Shown here piece after piece: positions 50,846 to 60,165 of a stretch of 64,000 nt of DNA. Made by a program: the position numbers and the translations under genes. The notes under the pieces were generated by a model. That model did no database searches. It saw only the letters and a list, made by a program, of their open reading frames with translations, and was not told the origin of the DNA. The DNA comes from Verrucomicrobium sp. (GTDB taxonomy: Bacteria > Verrucomicrobiota > Verrucomicrobiia > Methylacidiphilales > UBA1321): the NCBI GenBank assembly GCA_017849585.1, contig JAFIGT010000031.1:1-64000 (forward strand), read 5' to 3'. Position 1 is the first letter of the stretch. Each line of letters opens with the position of its first letter.

Positions 50846-52663
50846 TCAGCGGAGCAGGGTAAAGTAGAGGATCAGGATGGTGCCGAAACTGAACAGAAAC
50901 GCATAGGCCTGCAGGCTGCCGGTCTGGAAGAGGCGCAACGCCTCCCCGGTCAGATTGCTCACAAAGGCCGTGCCCCGCACGAGGCAGCCGCCGACGATCC
51001 AGTTATCCACCCACGCCAGAATGCGCGCGATGGCCTGTTGGAATTTCACCGGGCCGTTGAGATAAATCTCGTCGATGTAAAACTTGTTCGCGAAGAGCGA
51101 AATCCGGATCGGGTCCGACTTCTTGTTGAAGTAGAGGAAGTAGGCCGAGAGCGATCCCACTGCGAAAGCGAGGATCGACAGGCCGAGCGTCAGACTGTGA
51201 CCGGGCTGATGTCCTTCCGCCGCGTGACCGCCCGCGATGTACGAGTGAATGCCGAGGATCGACCAACCGCCGATCACCGAAAGAATCGCGAGGAGCACCA
51301 GAGGCGCGGTCATCACCGCGGGCGACTCATGCGGATGCTCCGCTTTTTCCGTGCGAGCCGGGCCGAAGAACGCCACGAACACCAACCGGAACATATAGAA
51401 CGCGGTCAGCGCGGCCGTGATCAGGCCGATGGCGTAGAGGCACGGGAATTTCTCGTAAGCGGCGAGGATGATCTCGTCCTTGCTGAAGAAACCGGCGAAA
51501 CCGGGGAAACCCGTGAGCGCCAGCGTACCGAGCGCAAAAGTTGCAAAGGTGATCGGGATTTTCTTCCACAGACCGCCCATGTTCCAGATGTCCTGCTCTT
51601 CGTGCAGCGCGTGAATCACCGAACCGGCGGCGAGGAAGAGGAGCGCCTTGAAGAAGGCGTGCGTCGTCAGGTGGAACATCGCGGCCCCCGGCGCGGCGAT
51701 ACCGACCGCCATCACCATGTAACCGAGCTGCGAGAGAGTCGAGTAAGCGAGGATGCGCTTGATGTCATTTTGCTGCGTCGCGATCAGCGCCGCGAAGAGC
51801 GCCGTGAAACCGCCCACCGTGGCGATCACTTCCTGCGCGCCGACCGAGGCCGAAAGCACCGGCGGGAAAATCCGCACCAGCATGTACACACCCGCCGCCA
51901 CCATCGTCGCGGCGTGGATCAGGGCCGAGACCGGAGTCGGGCCTTCCATCGCGTCCGGCAGCCAGACGTGGAGGGGAACCATGGCCGATTTACCGACGCA
52001 ACCGCAGAACAACAGGACTCCAAGCGTCGTCAGCGTCGCCGAGGTCTGCGTCGCCAGCGTAGAAGCCGAGGCCGCGTTCAACTGGAACATCACCGTGCCG
52101 GTGATCGACCAGTACATCAAGATACCCATCAGAAAACCAAAATCGCCCACCCGGTTGCAGAGGAACGCCTTGTTCGCCGCTTCCGCCGCCGCCGGTTTCT
52201 GGAACCAGAACCCGATCAGCAGGTAGGAGCTCACACCGACCAGCTCCCAGAAGATGAACATCATCACGAAATTATTCGCCACCACGATGCCCAGCATCGA
52301 GAACATGAACAGCGACAGCTCGCCGAAGAAACGGCCCCGGCCCTCGTCATGCGCCATGTAACCGATCGAGAAAATGTGCACCAGCAGGCCGACACCGGTC
52401 ACCACCAGCAACATCATCTTCGTCGTATTATCCACATACCAGCCGATCGGCACGGTGAGATTCGCCACGCCGCCCGTGATCGAAATCCAGTTCCACGGCT
52501 GCGGCACCGGGATGGCACCGACGAAAAGGGCGACCGCAATGGCGAAGGAAATCGCGCACGTGCCCACGGACAGGAACATGGCCAGGTCGTGCTTGCGCCG
52601 CAGCCAGACCAGGCAGGCCAGCGCGGAAATCAGCGGGGCGAAGAGTAACCATCCGGATGCCAT
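50846..52663 (-). CDS. nuoL: NADH-quinone oxidoreductase subunit L
   Basis: 605 residues, about 16 membrane helices including the C-terminal lateral helix region. Proton-pumping subunit of complex I. Motifs: FIFWELVGVSSYLLIGFWFQ, GKSAMVPLHVWLPDAMEGPT, PVSALIHAATMVAAGVYMLV and HALHEEQDIWNMGGLWKKIP. The long open frame on the other strand (50519-52648) is a GC-driven shadow. Confidence 0.96.
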   Translation of the reverse strand: MASGWLLFAPLISALACLVWLRRKHDLAMFLSVGTCAISFAIAVALFVGAIPVPQPWNWISITGGVANLTVPIGWYVDNTTKMMLLVVTGVGLLVHIFSIGYMAHDEGRGRFFGELSLFMFSMLGIVVANNFVMMFIFWELVGVSSYLLIGFWFQKPAAAEAANKAFLCNRVGDFGFLMGILMYWSITGTVMFQLNAASASTLATQTSATLTTLGVLLFCGCVGKSAMVPLHVWLPDAMEGPTPVSALIHAATMVAAGVYMLVRIFPPVLSASVGAQEVIATVGGFTALFAALIATQQNDIKRILAYSTLSQLGYMVMAVGIAAPGAAMFHLTTHAFFKALLFLAAGSVIHALHEEQDIWNMGGLWKKIPITFATFALGTLALTGFPGFAGFFSKDEIILAAYEKFPCLYAIGLITAALTAFYMFRLVFVAFFGPARTEKAEHPHESPAVMTAPLVLLAILSVIGGWSILGIHSYIAGGHAAEGHQPGHSLTLGLSILAFAVGSLSAYFLYFNKKSDPIRISLFANKFYIDEIYLNGPVKFQQAIARILAWVDNWIVGGCLVRGTAFVSNLTGEALRLFQTGSLQAYAFLFSFGTILILYFTLLR

Positions 52664-52684
52664 AAAATTCGTATCGTTCGTGGG

Positions 52685-52990
52685 TTAAAACTTGAGTGTG
52701 GTCAGATCGCCGACCTTCGTGGTTTGCCGCACGCGATAGAGCGCCACAATCAGCGCCAGACCGACGGCGACTTCCGCCGCGGCGACCGTAATCGTAAAAA
52801 ACACCATGATCTGGCCGTCCAGATGCTGGTTGAAACGGCTGAAGGCGACAAGCGTCAGGTTCGCCGCGTTAAGCATCATTTCCAGCGACATGTAGATCAC
52901 CAGCAAGTCCCGGCGCAGGATCACTCCCATCAGGCCGAGGGTGAAAAGAAGTCCGCTGACCGCGAGATAATGATTGAGCGTGATTTCCAT
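52685..52990 (-). CDS. nuoK: NADH-quinone oxidoreductase subunit K
   Basis: 101 residues, three membrane helices. Conserved Glu in YMSLEMMLNAANL and second Glu in TVAAAEVAVGLALIVALYR, both needed for proton transfer. Follows nuoJ by one base. Confidence 0.97.
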   Translation of the reverse strand: MEITLNHYLAVSGLLFTLGLMGVILRRDLLVIYMSLEMMLNAANLTLVAFSRFNQHLDGQIMVFFTITVAAAEVAVGLALIVALYRVRQTTKVGDLTTLKF

Positions 52991-52991
52991 G

Positions 52992-53507
52992 TTACTTCGC
53001 CTCCGGCTTGTTATCGCGCTTGCTCAGCAACACCACGCCGATCGTGGCCACCAGCAACAGGACGCCGACGACTTCAAAGGGAAGCAGATACTTGGTGAAA
53101 AGCAGGCGGCCAATCGTGGCGATGTCGCTCGGCGGCGGTGGCAGTTTCGCCAGCGGCACCGCGCCCATCGGCACGCCATCACGCAGCACGAGGGACAGCT
53201 CGTAGCTGAAGAAGATCGCCAGCACGAGACCCAGCACGAGGGAGATCCAGCGCATCCGCGTTTTCGCCTCCGCCTTCACATCCAGCAACATGATGATGAA
53301 CAGGAACAGCACCATCACCGCGCCCGCGTAGACGAGGATCTGGATCGCCGCGAGAAAGAAGGCATTCAGCAATGCGAAGAGCGCCGCCATGAAACACATC
53401 GTCACCACCAGCGAAAGCGCCGAGGCAACCGGGTTGCGATTTAAAATGACCGATGCTCCCGCCAGCAACATGCCAATGGCGAAAACCCAAAAAAACAGCG
53501 CTTCCAT
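52992..53507 (-). CDS. nuoJ: NADH-quinone oxidoreductase subunit J
   Basis: 171 residues, five membrane helices. Motifs NPVASALSLVVTMCFMAALF and QILVYAGAVMVLFLFIIMLL are characteristic of NuoJ in the membrane arm. Begins 39 bases after nuoI. Confidence 0.95.
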   Translation of the reverse strand: MEALFFWVFAIGMLLAGASVILNRNPVASALSLVVTMCFMAALFALLNAFFLAAIQILVYAGAVMVLFLFIIMLLDVKAEAKTRMRWISLVLGLVLAIFFSYELSLVLRDGVPMGAVPLAKLPPPPSDIATIGRLLFTKYLLPFEVVGVLLLVATIGVVLLSKRDNKPEAK

Positions 53508-53546
53508 TCCAAAGTCTCTTCCGTGAACGTACCCGGCCCGCCCACT

Positions 53547-54062
53547 CTATTTGTTCGCCCACTTTTTGATGGGCCGCGGCATCACTCCGCCCAGTTCGTA
53601 AAGTTTGTCCTTGTGATGCACCATCTCCTGCCGGTTTAAGCCGGTGATGGCGTAGTCCTTCCGCAAATAGATGGCCTCCTCGGGGCAAACTTCCTCGCAC
53701 AGACCGCAGTAGATGCAGCGGATCATGTCGATGTCGAATTCCTTGGGCGCTTTTTCGACCTTCGCATTCGGAGCGTTGAAGGGGATCTGGCCGGGGGTAA
53801 TGCGGATCGCGCGGGGCGGACAGATGAACTCGCACATCTGGCAGCTCACACACTTCTCGCGACCGTCCTCATCCTTCACCAGCGTCGGCGCGCCCCGGTA
53901 CCCCTCGGGCATCGTCCACTTTTCCTCCGGATACTGCATCGTCACCTTCGTCTGGCCGGTGAACCGCTTGATCAGATGCTTCAGGGTAATCCACATCCCG
54001 CCGAAAATGGCCGGGAAATACAGCCTCTCATACCAACTGAGCTGTGGACGCGTGACAATCAT
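53547..54062 (-). CDS. nuoI: NADH-quinone oxidoreductase subunit I (2x[4Fe-4S])
   Basis: 171 residues. Two four-Cys clusters, CVSCQMCEFICPP and CIYCGLCEEVCPEEA, bind the tandem 4Fe-4S centres that pass electrons toward quinone. The N-terminus is an amphipathic membrane-associated helix (GGMWITLKHLIKRFTG). First gene of the nuoI-N block; nuoA-H are not adjacent, since the upstream 480 bases are non-coding and the next gene is on the other strand. Confidence 0.96.
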   Translation of the reverse strand: MIVTRPQLSWYERLYFPAIFGGMWITLKHLIKRFTGQTKVTMQYPEEKWTMPEGYRGAPTLVKDEDGREKCVSCQMCEFICPPRAIRITPGQIPFNAPNAKVEKAPKEFDIDMIRCIYCGLCEEVCPEEAIYLRKDYAITGLNRQEMVHHKDKLYELGGVMPRPIKKWANK

Positions 54063-54546
54063 GCGTGCGACTGTAGCGAATTGATCCGACGACGCAACGA
54101 TTTATTAGGCAACATGACGCCCAACCCCGTAATGCCATCGCTATTAGCGAAGCTTAAGCTGGAGGGTGGCGGACGCCCGGTTCGGGAGAGATTCTTCCAC
54201 GTATCGACGGCTCCCCTCCGTCATTTCGAGCTTGTCGAGAAATCAGCCCGGAAGCCCCCGGATTCCCCTCTGATTTGTCGCCCGACGGCCTGCACCTTGT
54301 ACTTTTGCCGCCCCCAGCCGCAAAAATGTCGCACACGTAGCTCAAATAGCCAACCTAACGCAAACGTCTTTGCCGGATTTCTGCTTAAATACCCGCATGG
54401 ACTGGCCCCTTTGTCTGGAAATCGCATCGGCTCAACGCGCTGGCGGAGCCTCCGGCACCTCTACGGGGTGTAGACGTTGGGAGCGGTTCGCAGCGTGCTT
54501 CAATAATTTAGCTTCATCGTCGCAGCCAAATGGTTATGTTACCCCG
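54063..54546. other. Non-coding region with dispersed repeat between nuoI and the HAD gene
   Basis: 484 bases. Short frames extend across it (for example 54370 into the HAD gene, 54221-54427 minus) but none looks like a gene. It holds the repeat copy at 54321-54390 and, at about 54218-54244, a palindromic CATTTCGAGCTTGTCGAGAA-type element of the kind scattered in many genomes. Confidence 0.55.
54321..54390 (-). repeat. Dispersed repeat, copy A
   Basis: Read on the minus strand, 70 bases from AGCAG-AAATC through CGTTTGCGTTAGGT to TTTTTG align without gaps to 62582-62651 with 55 identities. The match fades at both ends. Confidence 0.6.
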
Positions 54547-55203
54547 ATGCAGACTGATATTCGCGCCGTCATTTGCGATATGGACGGCCTCCTTCTCGAT
54601 AGTGAAATTCTTTTCAAGAAAACATGGCAGGAAGCCTCCCGCTCCATCGGCTACGACATTACCGATGAGCTTTTCCTGCAACTGGTTGGACGCTCCGCGG
54701 TCGATTCCCGCAAGACCCTTTCCGATCACTTCAAATGCGAGTTTCCCTACGACCAGTTCAAGGAAGCCGCCTCGATCATCGCCGTGCGGGTGCTCAATTC
54801 CGGTCCCATTCCCCTGAAGCCGGGCGTGATCGAACTCCTCGACTGGTGCAAGGCGCAAAAACTGCCTCTCGCCGTGGCCACTTCGACCGCCGGTGAGGAA
54901 GCCCACCGCCGTCTCAAAGAGGCCGGACTGCTCCCTTACTTCGACGCCGTCATCAGCGGCGACATGGTCGCCTACGGCAAACCGGGACCGGAAATCTACG
55001 TCCGCGCGGCCGGGGCACTCGTCGTTTCTCCCTTCTACTGCCTCGCCCTCGAGGACTCCCACGCCGGGGTTCAGGCTGCCCACGCCGCCGACATGATGAC
55101 GTACATGATTCCCGATCTCATGCCCGTCACCCCTGAGATGGAAGAACTCGCCGACGGCATTTTCCCCAGCCTCCACGAGGTACTGGCTTCATTAAAGGAA
55201 TAA
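54547..55203 (+). CDS. HAD-superfamily hydrolase (phosphatase/phosphoglucomutase-like)
   Basis: 218 residues from ATG at 54547; the frame is open further upstream but the added residues are unconserved. HAD motif 1 is AVICDMDGLLLDSE, motif 2 VATSTAG, motif 3 Lys in YGKPGPEIYVRAA and motif 4 LEDSHAGVQAAHAA. A helical cap follows motif 1, placing it in the subfamily of beta-phosphoglucomutases and small-metabolite phosphatases. Substrate unknown. The next gene starts 11 bases on. Confidence 0.88.
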   Translation: MQTDIRAVICDMDGLLLDSEILFKKTWQEASRSIGYDITDELFLQLVGRSAVDSRKTLSDHFKCEFPYDQFKEAASIIAVRVLNSGPIPLKPGVIELLDWCKAQKLPLAVATSTAGEEAHRRLKEAGLLPYFDAVISGDMVAYGKPGPEIYVRAAGALVVSPFYCLALEDSHAGVQAAHAADMMTYMIPDLMPVTPEMEELADGIFPSLHEVLASLKE

Positions 55204-55214
55204 AGGAATTGACC

Positions 55215-55976
55215 ATGTGTGCGCGGCCCCGGCCCTTCGCTCGCCTCATTGCCTTCGCGATGCTGAGCGGAGCCTTGCTATCCGCCGCGCTGCCAGCGTC
55301 CGCAGCCGAACCCTGGCCCGATGGCGAGACGCTTGTTCTCTCGATCGATTGGGGCGTGATTCACGCCGCACAGGGAACCTTTACCGCCGTCGAAAAACCG
55401 GACCGCTGGGAGTTCCGGCTTCATCTCATCTCGCAGGGAACGGTCGATACTTTCTATCCGATCAACGACTGGTTCTGGTCCTACCAACAGAAATCACCCT
55501 GGCGCTCCGTCGAATACGGCGAGGACCGCAGCGAAGGCAAACGCCGCATCCGCGAGCGCACGCAGTTCCATTTCGAGAAGAAACTCGCCATTCGCGAGAA
55601 GTGGACCAAGGCCGAAGACGACCGCATTCCACTCACGCTCGAGCCGCTCGATGACATCGGTTCGATGCTCTACTCCTTGCGTCGCGGCACGTGGAAAGTG
55701 GGGGACAAACGCCCGATTCAGGTCGTGGAAAGCAGCGCGATCAAAACTGGAGAAGCCACCTGCGTATCGATCGGCAAGCGTACCTTCGCACCCTGGCCCG
55801 AGCGCGAGGTGATCCAGATTCACTGTCTTCCCACGGGCGAAACCGCCCAGAAACAAAAGGGCGAACTCACCGTCTGGCTTACCAACGATGCGCGCCGCCT
55901 CCCGCTCCGCGCCACACTTCAATTCAAGTACGGGACGTTCGATATCAGTCTTGTGAGTGCGGTCCCCGCGCCATAA
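55215..55976 (+). CDS. DUF3108 domain protein, secreted
   Basis: 253 residues from ATG at 55215, preceded by AAAGGAA. Signal peptide (ARLIAFAMLSGALLSAALPA, SAAEPW). The mature part resembles DUF3108: GETLVLSIDWGVIHAAQGTF, DRWEFRLHLISQGTVDTFYP, KRRIRERTQFHFEKKLAI, LRRGTWKVGDKRPIQVV, then TVWLTNDARRLPLRATLQFK. Such proteins are periplasmic or outer-membrane-associated with unknown function. Confidence 0.72.
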   Translation: MCARPRPFARLIAFAMLSGALLSAALPASAAEPWPDGETLVLSIDWGVIHAAQGTFTAVEKPDRWEFRLHLISQGTVDTFYPINDWFWSYQQKSPWRSVEYGEDRSEGKRRIRERTQFHFEKKLAIREKWTKAEDDRIPLTLEPLDDIGSMLYSLRRGTWKVGDKRPIQVVESSAIKTGEATCVSIGKRTFAPWPEREVIQIHCLPTGETAQKQKGELTVWLTNDARRLPLRATLQFKYGTFDISLVSAVPAP

Positions 55977-55997
55977 AGCGAAGTCAAAACGCGTGGC

Positions 55998-56417
55998 TTA
56001 CGCCGCCCGCTTCTCGTCCACTTCGTAGTAATGAAAGAATGTGTCGATGTCGGACCGATTCGCGAGACCGCTCGAGGCTTTGAATTCCTCCAGTCGGGCG
56101 GTGAATTCATCGCGCAAGCCGAGCTTTGTGATGAAGCCATTCCAGATCGCGATGTCGATATCGCCGAGGCGGCGGCCATGCTGGTAACACCAATCGAGAA
56201 TTTCCTCGTCGGTCTGGTTGCCATGCAGGACATGCTCCTTGAGTCTGGGGTAGCTAATCTGCAAGTGACTCGTCATCCGCATGTCGATGCCCTTGCCGAG
56301 ATAGTCGTGATAATCGGACGGCAATTCTCCCGCGGCGTGCAAGCGGATTTTGTCCAGCATGCGGGCAAAGTAAACGAGACCACCAACCTTGTCGTACGGA
56401 CTGCGCGGGAGTTTCAT
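55998..56417 (-). CDS. DUF5069 domain protein
   Basis: 139 residues. The whole protein matches the DUF5069 pattern: LPRSPYDKVGGLVYFARMLD, KIRLHAAGELPSDYHDYLGK, GIDMRMTSHLQISYPRLKE, and DEEILDWCYQHGRRLGDIDI. No function known; I associate the family mainly with Verrucomicrobiota. It lies six bases after pyrF on the same strand. Confidence 0.75.
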   Translation of the reverse strand: MKLPRSPYDKVGGLVYFARMLDKIRLHAAGELPSDYHDYLGKGIDMRMTSHLQISYPRLKEHVLHGNQTDEEILDWCYQHGRRLGDIDIAIWNGFITKLGLRDEFTARLEEFKASSGLANRSDIDTFFHYYEVDEKRAA

Positions 56418-56423
56418 AAGGGC

Positions 56424-57110
56424 TTAGGAGATTTCCGCGAGAAGCGCCCGCGCCGCGGCGGCGGGATCGGCGGCAGCGGTGATGGGGCGGCCCACCACGA
56501 GATGCGTTGCGCCAGCTTTGATCGCCTCAGCGGCGGAGAGGGTTCGCTTCTGGTCGCCGACCTGATCTTTCGCGCTGCGAATGCCGGGGGTGATCAGCTT
56601 CACCGGGAGTTTGATCTGGCGGCGAATCGTTTCGATTTCCTGCGCGGAGCAAACCAGACCGGACAATCCGCTCGTGATCGCGAGGCGCGCGAGGTGGACC
56701 ACCTGACCTTGCGCGGTGTGATCAAAACCGATCTCGCGCAACGCTTCGTCATCGAGACTGGTGAGGACGGTCACGCCGAGCAATTCCGAGCCGGTGCCCT
56801 TCACGGTATCCTGCGCCGCGATCATCATTTCCGAACCGCCGCTGGTGTGGATCGTGATGTAACGGACTTCCAGATCGACGGCCGACTTCACAGCTTTCAC
56901 CACGGTTTGGGGGATGTCGTGGAATTTCAGGTCGAGGAAAATATCGACGCCTTCGCGGCGCAATTCCCTGATGAATGCCGGGCCTTCGCGGGTGAAGAGC
57001 TGGCTGCCCACCTTGAACAAGCTCAGGTCGGATTTCAACTGACGCACGAGTCCGAGCGCTTGCTCGCCCGAGTCCATATCCAAAGCCACGATCAATTTAT
57101 CTGTCGCCAT
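56424..57110 (-). CDS. pyrF: Orotidine-5'-phosphate decarboxylase
   Basis: 228 residues from ATG at 57110; the frame is open further but the extra residues overlap ispE in the opposite direction. Makes UMP from OMP. Motifs: KLIVALDMDSGEQAL, FLDLKFHDIPQTVVKAVKSA with the catalytic D-K-D array, and GIRSAKDQVGDQKRTLSAAE, then THLVVGRPITAAADP. Divergent from ispE; only about 33 bases separate the two starts. Confidence 0.95.
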   Translation of the reverse strand: MATDKLIVALDMDSGEQALGLVRQLKSDLSLFKVGSQLFTREGPAFIRELRREGVDIFLDLKFHDIPQTVVKAVKSAVDLEVRYITIHTSGGSEMMIAAQDTVKGTGSELLGVTVLTSLDDEALREIGFDHTAQGQVVHLARLAITSGLSGLVCSAQEIETIRRQIKLPVKLITPGIRSAKDQVGDQKRTLSAAEAIKAGATHLVVGRPITAAADPAAAARALLAEIS

Positions 57111-57143
57111 AATAGGAAAGTTGGTTAAATGGGTCCTTACCCG

Positions 57144-57971
57144 ATGAAACAGTTTGCCCCCGCCAAGATCAATCTCTATCTGCACATCCTCGGAAAAAGA
57201 CCCGACGGATTTCACGAACTCGAAACCCTCATGGCTCCGATTTCCTTCGGCGACGATCTCGATATCGAGCGCGCGCCGAGCGGCATTCACCTGAGCTGCA
57301 CGAATCAAAACCTGCCGCTCAATGAGGATAACCTCGCTTACCGCGCCGCGGCAATCTTTCTGAAAGAATTCAAGATCGATTCCGGCGTCACCATTTCGCT
57401 CGAAAAGCGCATCCCCATCGGGGCCGGTCTCGGCGGTGGCAGCAGCAATGCGGCGGCGGTCCTGCTCGCCCTGCGGAAATTATTTGCCGTGGAAGCGACC
57501 GACGAACACCTCGCCCGCCTCGCCGCGCAACTCGGCAGCGACATCCCGTTCTTTATCTACGAAGGTAAAGCGGCCGTGTGCAAGGGCCGGGGAGAAATCA
57601 TCGAACCGCTCGAGCTTCGAGGGAAATACCAAGGGCTGCTCGTCCATCCCGGTTTCGGCGTCTCCACCCCGTGGGCGTACAAGACGTACGCGGCGAATCC
57701 GCTGCGCGGCGTCGCGGGCAAGCAGACGGTCGACAGTTTCATTTTGCGCAATGACCTCGAGACGGCAGCGTTTTCGAAGTACCTTTGGTTGCCTGCGGCG
57801 AAGATGTGGTTCCAGCAACAGCCGGAAGTTTACGATTCCCTCATGAGCGGCAGCGGCAGTTCCGTTTTTGCGCTGACGCATGATGAGGCCGGGATCGAGC
57901 CGTTGCGCCAACGTTTCCTCGCCGAACACGGCGCGGAATTGTTCGCGACTGGTTTCAAAGTGGCTGTTTAA
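57144..57971 (+). CDS. ispE: 4-diphosphocytidyl-2-C-methyl-D-erythritol kinase
   Basis: 275 residues from ATG at 57144 (another ATG five codons earlier at 57129). GHMP kinase of the MEP isoprenoid pathway. Motifs: FAPAKINLYLHILGKRPDGF, IPIGAGLGGGSSNAAAVLLA (ATP-binding Gly/Ser loop), DIPFFIYEGKAAVCKGRGE and LMSGSGSSVFALT. Length typical. Its presence indicates the MEP pathway. Confidence 0.95.
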   Translation: MKQFAPAKINLYLHILGKRPDGFHELETLMAPISFGDDLDIERAPSGIHLSCTNQNLPLNEDNLAYRAAAIFLKEFKIDSGVTISLEKRIPIGAGLGGGSSNAAAVLLALRKLFAVEATDEHLARLAAQLGSDIPFFIYEGKAAVCKGRGEIIEPLELRGKYQGLLVHPGFGVSTPWAYKTYAANPLRGVAGKQTVDSFILRNDLETAAFSKYLWLPAAKMWFQQQPEVYDSLMSGSGSSVFALTHDEAGIEPLRQRFLAEHGAELFATGFKVAV

Positions 57972-57979
57972 CCGTACGG

Positions 57980-58549
57980 TTATTTTTTGCGCGAAGCCTT
58001 TACGTTCGCGACGTAGAGGTCTTCGAAATTGGTGAGGTCCGCGCTGACGGTGAGCTGCGCGGGCCCGAAGCCGACGACGAGCGATTTCTCTCCGGCGACC
58101 TTGATGAAATCGACTTCCGACCCGGCAGGCGCGAGGACGGTGCCGATCTGTTTGCCGTCGAGCATGGCGGGGAAATTGGTATCTTCCTTGATCCGGATTT
58201 TACGCGGACACAGCTTCATGTTTTCCATGAGCTCGGTGTAAGAAATGACCACCGGCACATCGTACACTTCGGGATTGGCCGCCGCGGCGGGCGTGACTTG
58301 CTCGGGCGACGCCGGGTTGGCGGGAACCACCGCCGAAGCTTCCTGAACGGGAACGACCGGTTTGACTTCGCGAACGATGGGCGGCGCGGGCTTGAAGGCA
58401 TCGACCGCTTCGATGGGGGCGACCTCGGAGGGCGCGCTCACGTAGGTCGGCTGATTGAAGGGATGCTTGGTATGCCAGTAGCCGATCGCTCCCGCGATTG
58501 CCACCACACCTACCACCCAGTACCCCAGACCTAAACGTTCCCCGTGCAT
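57980..58549 (-). CDS. Membrane-anchored protein with possible SH3-like domain
   Basis: 189 residues. One N-terminal membrane helix (LGYWVVGVVAIAGAIGYW), a Pro/Ala/Val-rich linker (about 40-90), and a C-terminal domain (about 105-185) with short beta-strand pattern: RKIRIKEDTNFPAMLDGKQI, GTVLAPAGSEVDFIKVAGEK. This resembles small bacterial SH3-like domains. It may be a periplasmic envelope protein; function unknown. It converges with ispE, eight bases away. Confidence 0.55.
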   Translation of the reverse strand: MHGERLGLGYWVVGVVAIAGAIGYWHTKHPFNQPTYVSAPSEVAPIEAVDAFKPAPPIVREVKPVVPVQEASAVVPANPASPEQVTPAAAANPEVYDVPVVISYTELMENMKLCPRKIRIKEDTNFPAMLDGKQIGTVLAPAGSEVDFIKVAGEKSLVVGFGPAQLTVSADLTNFEDLYVANVKASRKK

Positions 58550-58610
58550 AATGTTATGAGGGCGATGCTAGACAGGCAATTGGCGGCTGGCAAGCTGTCG
58601 TCACGTTGTA

Positions 58611-60131
58611 TTACGGCTGGGTGGACAGCACTTCAATTTGCAGATTTTGCATCAGGTTCAACACGGGCATGGTCAATTCGGCCAGCGGGTTGACCTCCTG
58701 CAATGCGGTTTTGGCGAGGGCGATATGGCCCACATCGAAACTGCCAAGCGCGGCGTCCATCGCGAGCCATTGATCCGGGCCGATCCACGCTTCGGCCCAC
58801 ATGTGGAAACCAAACATGCCAGTCTGTTGTTTCTGATCGTAATTGGTGGGGAGATAACCGAAACCCACGACGAGCCGGGTGGGAAGTCCCACCGCGCGGC
58901 CGAGCGCGGCGCAAAGGACGGCGTGCTCGGTGCAATCGCCCGTGCGCGAAGCGGCGGTTTCATCGGCACTGGCAAAGCCGACGCTGAGATCTTTTTGCTG
59001 AATGTAACTACGGACGAAGGACTCGATCTTGCGTGCGGCGAGGACGGGATTTTTTTCGTCGCCGACCGCTTGTTGCGCGAGCGCTTTCAGGCGTGGCGTC
59101 TGCTCGACGTAGAAGGAGGAATCGAGATAGGGCTTCAGCGCGGGATCAGCAGCGTGGGGGAGTTGCCACGTGGGCGTTTTTTCAGTGATGTCCGGCACGG
59201 TGATGCGCACGGTGGCTTGACCGGGCTTCGTCTCAAGGACCACTTGCTCGCCCGAGTTCCAGAGGGTGAGCGGTTCGGTACCGCCCGTGGTGAGGCGCAG
59301 CGTCGTCGATTTCAACTTGCGGACGTTGGTGAGCGGTTGCTTGGGAGCGACGAGGGAACTGGCGAAGATTTCGATCGATTCGAGTTCCTTCATCGCTTCG
59401 GCCCGGCCGGTGGTGACGAATTGAAAATCGCCGAGTCCGGGGAATGGCAGGATCATGATTTCCGCGCGCGCCTGATCATTCGCGTAGACGACAGTCTCCA
59501 GCCCCGGCATGGCATCCATGATGAGGGTGGTTTTCCACAGGTCGCGCAACTGACCGCGCACGTCACGTTTCTCGCGACCGACCACGCGCACGGTGATGTT
59601 GACAGGACGCTGGGCGAAATCGGTGAGGAAAGCGGCAGCGGTGAAGCTGGCGCCGGGAGCGAGCTTCAACTCGCGTGTCTTGCGGTCGAGCGCCTCGGGT
59701 CCGAGCGCCTCCTTTGGCATCGGGACGCGGGCTTTTTGCGCGCCGTTGAGGATGACCATTTCATCGCCCACGCGATAGCCGCGCGTAGTCTGATCCGAAC
59801 CGGCGCCGCGCGTTTCCGCCTGAAAGCTGACCACGACACCCGCCTCGGTTTCCACGAGGGAGGAACGGCTGATGATGTGGATGACCTGTCCCTGCCGGGC
59901 GAGTTTGAATTCCTGATGGAGATCGGTGATGAATTGCTTGCCGGCGGGGGTTTCGCGTTCGCGCAGAATGGTGCTGCCGAAGCCGCAACGTTTGCCCTGG
60001 AGGAGGGCGATCATCCATTCCTCGCGGACGACCTTGCCGGTGTCGGCAGCGACGGCGGTTTCCTGCGCGACGAGGGGGGAGAAAAGACTCGACCACATGA
60101 GCAGGCCGATGAGGAGGCTGGAGCGATTCAT
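58611..60131 (-). CDS. Transglutaminase-like protease-fold protein, secreted
   Basis: 506 residues with a signal peptide (SSLLIGLLMWSSLFSPLVAQ). The C-terminal region holds the transglutaminase-like triad: Cys in SRTGDCTEHAVLCAALGRAV, His in GFHMWAEAWIG, and Asp in WLAMDAALGSF. The N-terminal ~350 residues are a poorly recognisable beta-rich part. Such proteins can be Cys proteases or peptidoglycan/peptide-processing enzymes. It lies 123 bases downstream of the large unknown membrane protein on the same strand; they may be co-expressed. Confidence 0.75.
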   Translation of the reverse strand: MNRSSLLIGLLMWSSLFSPLVAQETAVAADTGKVVREEWMIALLQGKRCGFGSTILRERETPAGKQFITDLHQEFKLARQGQVIHIISRSSLVETEAGVVVSFQAETRGAGSDQTTRGYRVGDEMVILNGAQKARVPMPKEALGPEALDRKTRELKLAPGASFTAAAFLTDFAQRPVNITVRVVGREKRDVRGQLRDLWKTTLIMDAMPGLETVVYANDQARAEIMILPFPGLGDFQFVTTGRAEAMKELESIEIFASSLVAPKQPLTNVRKLKSTTLRLTTGGTEPLTLWNSGEQVVLETKPGQATVRITVPDITEKTPTWQLPHAADPALKPYLDSSFYVEQTPRLKALAQQAVGDEKNPVLAARKIESFVRSYIQQKDLSVGFASADETAASRTGDCTEHAVLCAALGRAVGLPTRLVVGFGYLPTNYDQKQQTGMFGFHMWAEAWIGPDQWLAMDAALGSFDVGHIALAKTALQEVNPLAELTMPVLNLMQNLQIEVLSTQP

Positions 60132-60165
60132 GGGAGGAGTGTGGGGGGCGGGGTGATGGGGTTTT

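Noticed and set aside
50519-52648. 709-codon plus-strand ORF opposite nuoL
   Set aside because: Arg/Glu/His-rich shadow of a clear membrane protein; high GC keeps the antisense frame open.
54370-54546. N-terminal extension of the HAD protein
   Set aside because: The extra 59 residues overlap repeat copy A and show no HAD-like features.
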